Source: Gammaproteobacteria bacterium
Lineage (GTDB): Bacteria; Pseudomonadota; Gammaproteobacteria; Xanthomonadales; SZUA-36
Reading direction: 5' to 3'
Assembly: GCA_024279945.1 (NCBI GenBank)
Contig: JAJRRA010000033.1
Span: forward strand, 52,162 to 116,161
DNA: 64,000 nucleotides
The stretch's first letter is position 1. The number at the start of each line of letters is the position of its first letter. The notes beneath the pieces were generated by a model. It did no database searches. It was not told the origin of the DNA and was given only the letters and a program-made list of their open reading frames with translations. The translations under genes and the position numbers were made by a program. This document shows, in pieces, positions 62,979 through 64,000 of this stretch.

Positions 62979-63584
62979 ATGAATACCATCGGAAAATTAT
63001 TCCTCAAAGGCCTGGCCGTAGTCATCCCGGCGGTGCTGACACTGGCGATATTCTGGTGGATGGCCCGGGGTGCGGAGCGCCTGCTGGGCGGCCTGATCAT
63101 CCGCTTCCTGCCCGAAGGCTGGTATGTCCCAGGCATGGGCATGGTATCCGCACTGGCGATTACCATTCTGATCGGCCTGCTGACCCACGTCATCCTGTTC
63201 CAGAAACTTTTCGACCTGGGTGACAGGATCCTTAATCGTTTACCGTTGTTCAAGACCATCTATTCAGCGATCAGGGATTTCATCGGCTACCTCAGCCCGG
63301 ACAGCAGCAAAGCGATGAGCAAAGTGGTGCTGGTGAAAATTCCCGGCCAGGAATTTGAGATGCTGGGTTTTGTCACCCGCGAAGAATTCAGCCGGCTGCC
63401 GTTGAAGCTTACAATCGACGACCCCATCGCGGTGTACCTGCCGATGAGCTACCAGATCGGCGGTTATACTCTTTTCCTGCCGCGTTCCTGCCTCACGCCG
63501 GTCGACATATCCTTCGAAGACGGCATGAAGCTGGTTTTGACCGGTTCGGTGGCACATAAAGGAGAGCAAAACAATGCAAGCTAA
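62979..63584 (+). CDS. DUF502-family membrane protein
   Basis: This 201-residue protein has two N-terminal membrane helices at about 8-28 and 48-68 (LFLKGLAVVIPAVLTLAIFWW; GMVSALAITILIGLLTHVILF) and the DUF502 motif RLPLFKTIYSAIRDFIGYL near 85-103, followed by VLVKIPGQEFEMLGFVT and VYLPMSYQIGGYTLFLPRSCLTPVDISFEDGMKLV. Function is unknown; a plant relative (COV) acts in membrane trafficking. It is followed at once by the truncated META lipoprotein gene. Confidence 0.9.
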   Translation: MNTIGKLFLKGLAVVIPAVLTLAIFWWMARGAERLLGGLIIRFLPEGWYVPGMGMVSALAITILIGLLTHVILFQKLFDLGDRILNRLPLFKTIYSAIRDFIGYLSPDSSKAMSKVVLVKIPGQEFEMLGFVTREEFSRLPLKLTIDDPIAVYLPMSYQIGGYTLFLPRSCLTPVDISFEDGMKLVLTGSVAHKGEQNNAS

Positions 63585-63768
63585 TGTCTTGATCATCGCC
63601 ATTTCAGCACTGTTGGCCCTGGGCCTGTCCGACTGCACAAAAAAAACTGAACCGGCCGGTCTGCTCGACACCTACTGGAAACTGCTGGAGCTTGAAGGAC
63701 AGCCGGTCACGACCGCTGAAAACGCGCGTTGCCCGCTTCGAGGCGGTTCAACTGTAAACATCTGCTGA
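63574..63768 (+). pseudogene. Truncated META/HslJ-type lipoprotein
   Basis: This frame codes 64 residues beginning MQANVLIIAISALLALGLSDC with a lipoprotein-like signal, then LLDTYWKLLELEGQPVTTAENAR, which matches the first strand and loop of META (HslJ) domains. The domain then stops after ENAR with an unrelated tail; the other frames do not continue it. The residue before the lipobox Cys is Asp, where Gly, Ala or Ser is usual. It overlaps the DUF502 stop by 11 bases. A REP element lies 48 bases downstream. A complete META protein has about 120-140 residues. Confidence 0.6.
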
Positions 63769-63815
63769 CGGACGATTGCCTGAAACATGTGCAACGGACT
63801 GAAATAATCTGAAAA

Positions 63816-63845
63816 GAACGTGTCGCCCGCAAGCGGGCTCTTACA
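63816..63845 (-). repeat. REP-like family B element, copy 2
   Basis: TCGCCCGCAAGCGGGCTCTT is the reverse complement of the copy at 60381-60410 with one mismatch nearby. It lies after the truncated META gene. Confidence 0.8.
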
Positions 63846-64000
63846 TTATGCTGTATATTTATAAGGGGTATCCATTTAGCTCCACTACTGTACGGATGTC
63901 CAGTGCTACTTACATTCTAGTACTGCACCCGAAATATTCAAGTTTTTTTCGTTACATCTTGATAAGTCACCGGTGCTGTCACGACGGCTTGTTGTAAAAG
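63846..64000. other. Window-end intergenic sequence
   Basis: No gene was found. Two SOS-box-like sites, CTGTATATTTATAAGG (63851-63866) and CTGTACGGATGTCCAG (63888-63903), are weak matches. The gene they may control lies beyond the window. Confidence 0.35.

Noticed and set aside
1..64000. CRISPR array, prophage or tRNA genes
   Set aside because: No repeat-spacer pattern, phage module or tRNA cloverleaf was seen on reading either strand, though tRNA detection by eye is limited.

Overview
The window is chromosomal DNA of a gammaproteobacterium. This is inferred from gene families and order: a fatty-acid cluster (yceD-rpmF-plsX-fabH-fabG-acpP-fabF) running into pabB-pabC-mltG-tmk-holB-pilZ, an rlmN-pilW-rodZ-hisS-yfgM-bamB-der block, and a lexA-imuA-imuB mutagenesis cassette. 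No species can be named from the sequence. No rRNA, tRNA, CRISPR array, prophage or complete insertion sequence was found. Coding density is high except for an AT-rich gap at about 13.5-14.06 kb.

Bases 1-14.8 kb form an accessory envelope-polysaccharide locus, mostly on the minus strand. It encodes a priming polyprenyl-phosphate glycosylphosphotransferase, two family-4 glycosyltransferases, a Wzx flippase, a Wzy polymerase, a putative glycoside hydrolase, an acyl carrier protein, a lipid-A-type acyltransferase, the end of an AMP-dependent acyl ligase, and four different sulfotransferases. The likely product is a sulfated, possibly acylated exopolysaccharide. Three of these genes (glycosyltransferase, hydrolase, acyltransferase) are interrupted by a single in-frame stop codon and are otherwise intact.

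From 14.9 to 47.8 kb the content is mostly housekeeping: a GCS2-CBS ligase, a FadD-type acyl-CoA ligase, the pilZ-holB-tmk-mltG-pabC-pabB-fab cluster (with no fabD), maf, a beta-oxidation pair with PPK2 downstream, a DEDD exonuclease with a cNMP/CBS/nucleotidyltransferase regulator, folD, glutathione peroxidase, a rhodanese-E1 fusion, der-bamB-yfgM-hisS-rodZ-pilW-rlmN, and ndk. ndk also carries one in-frame amber codon. rlmN has no stop codon of its own and reads in frame into the pilW lipoprotein gene.

From 48 to 64 kb there is a large acyl-CoA dehydrogenase, a patatin-like phospholipase, a MoxR/DUF58/TgpA transglutaminase operon, a Slp-family lipoprotein, DUF2461, a LemA/DUF2207 pair, the SOS-regulated lexA-imuA-imuB cassette, DUF4404, DUF502 and a truncated META/HslJ-type lipoprotein. 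Two families of short palindromic REP-like repeats lie around 38.8, 59.5-60.4 and 63.8 kb, and a 75-bp hairpin element lies at 17.3 kb.

No completely new system was recognised. The observations most worth following are the four single-codon nonsense interruptions, the stopless rlmN-pilW junction and the multi-sulfotransferase polysaccharide locus.
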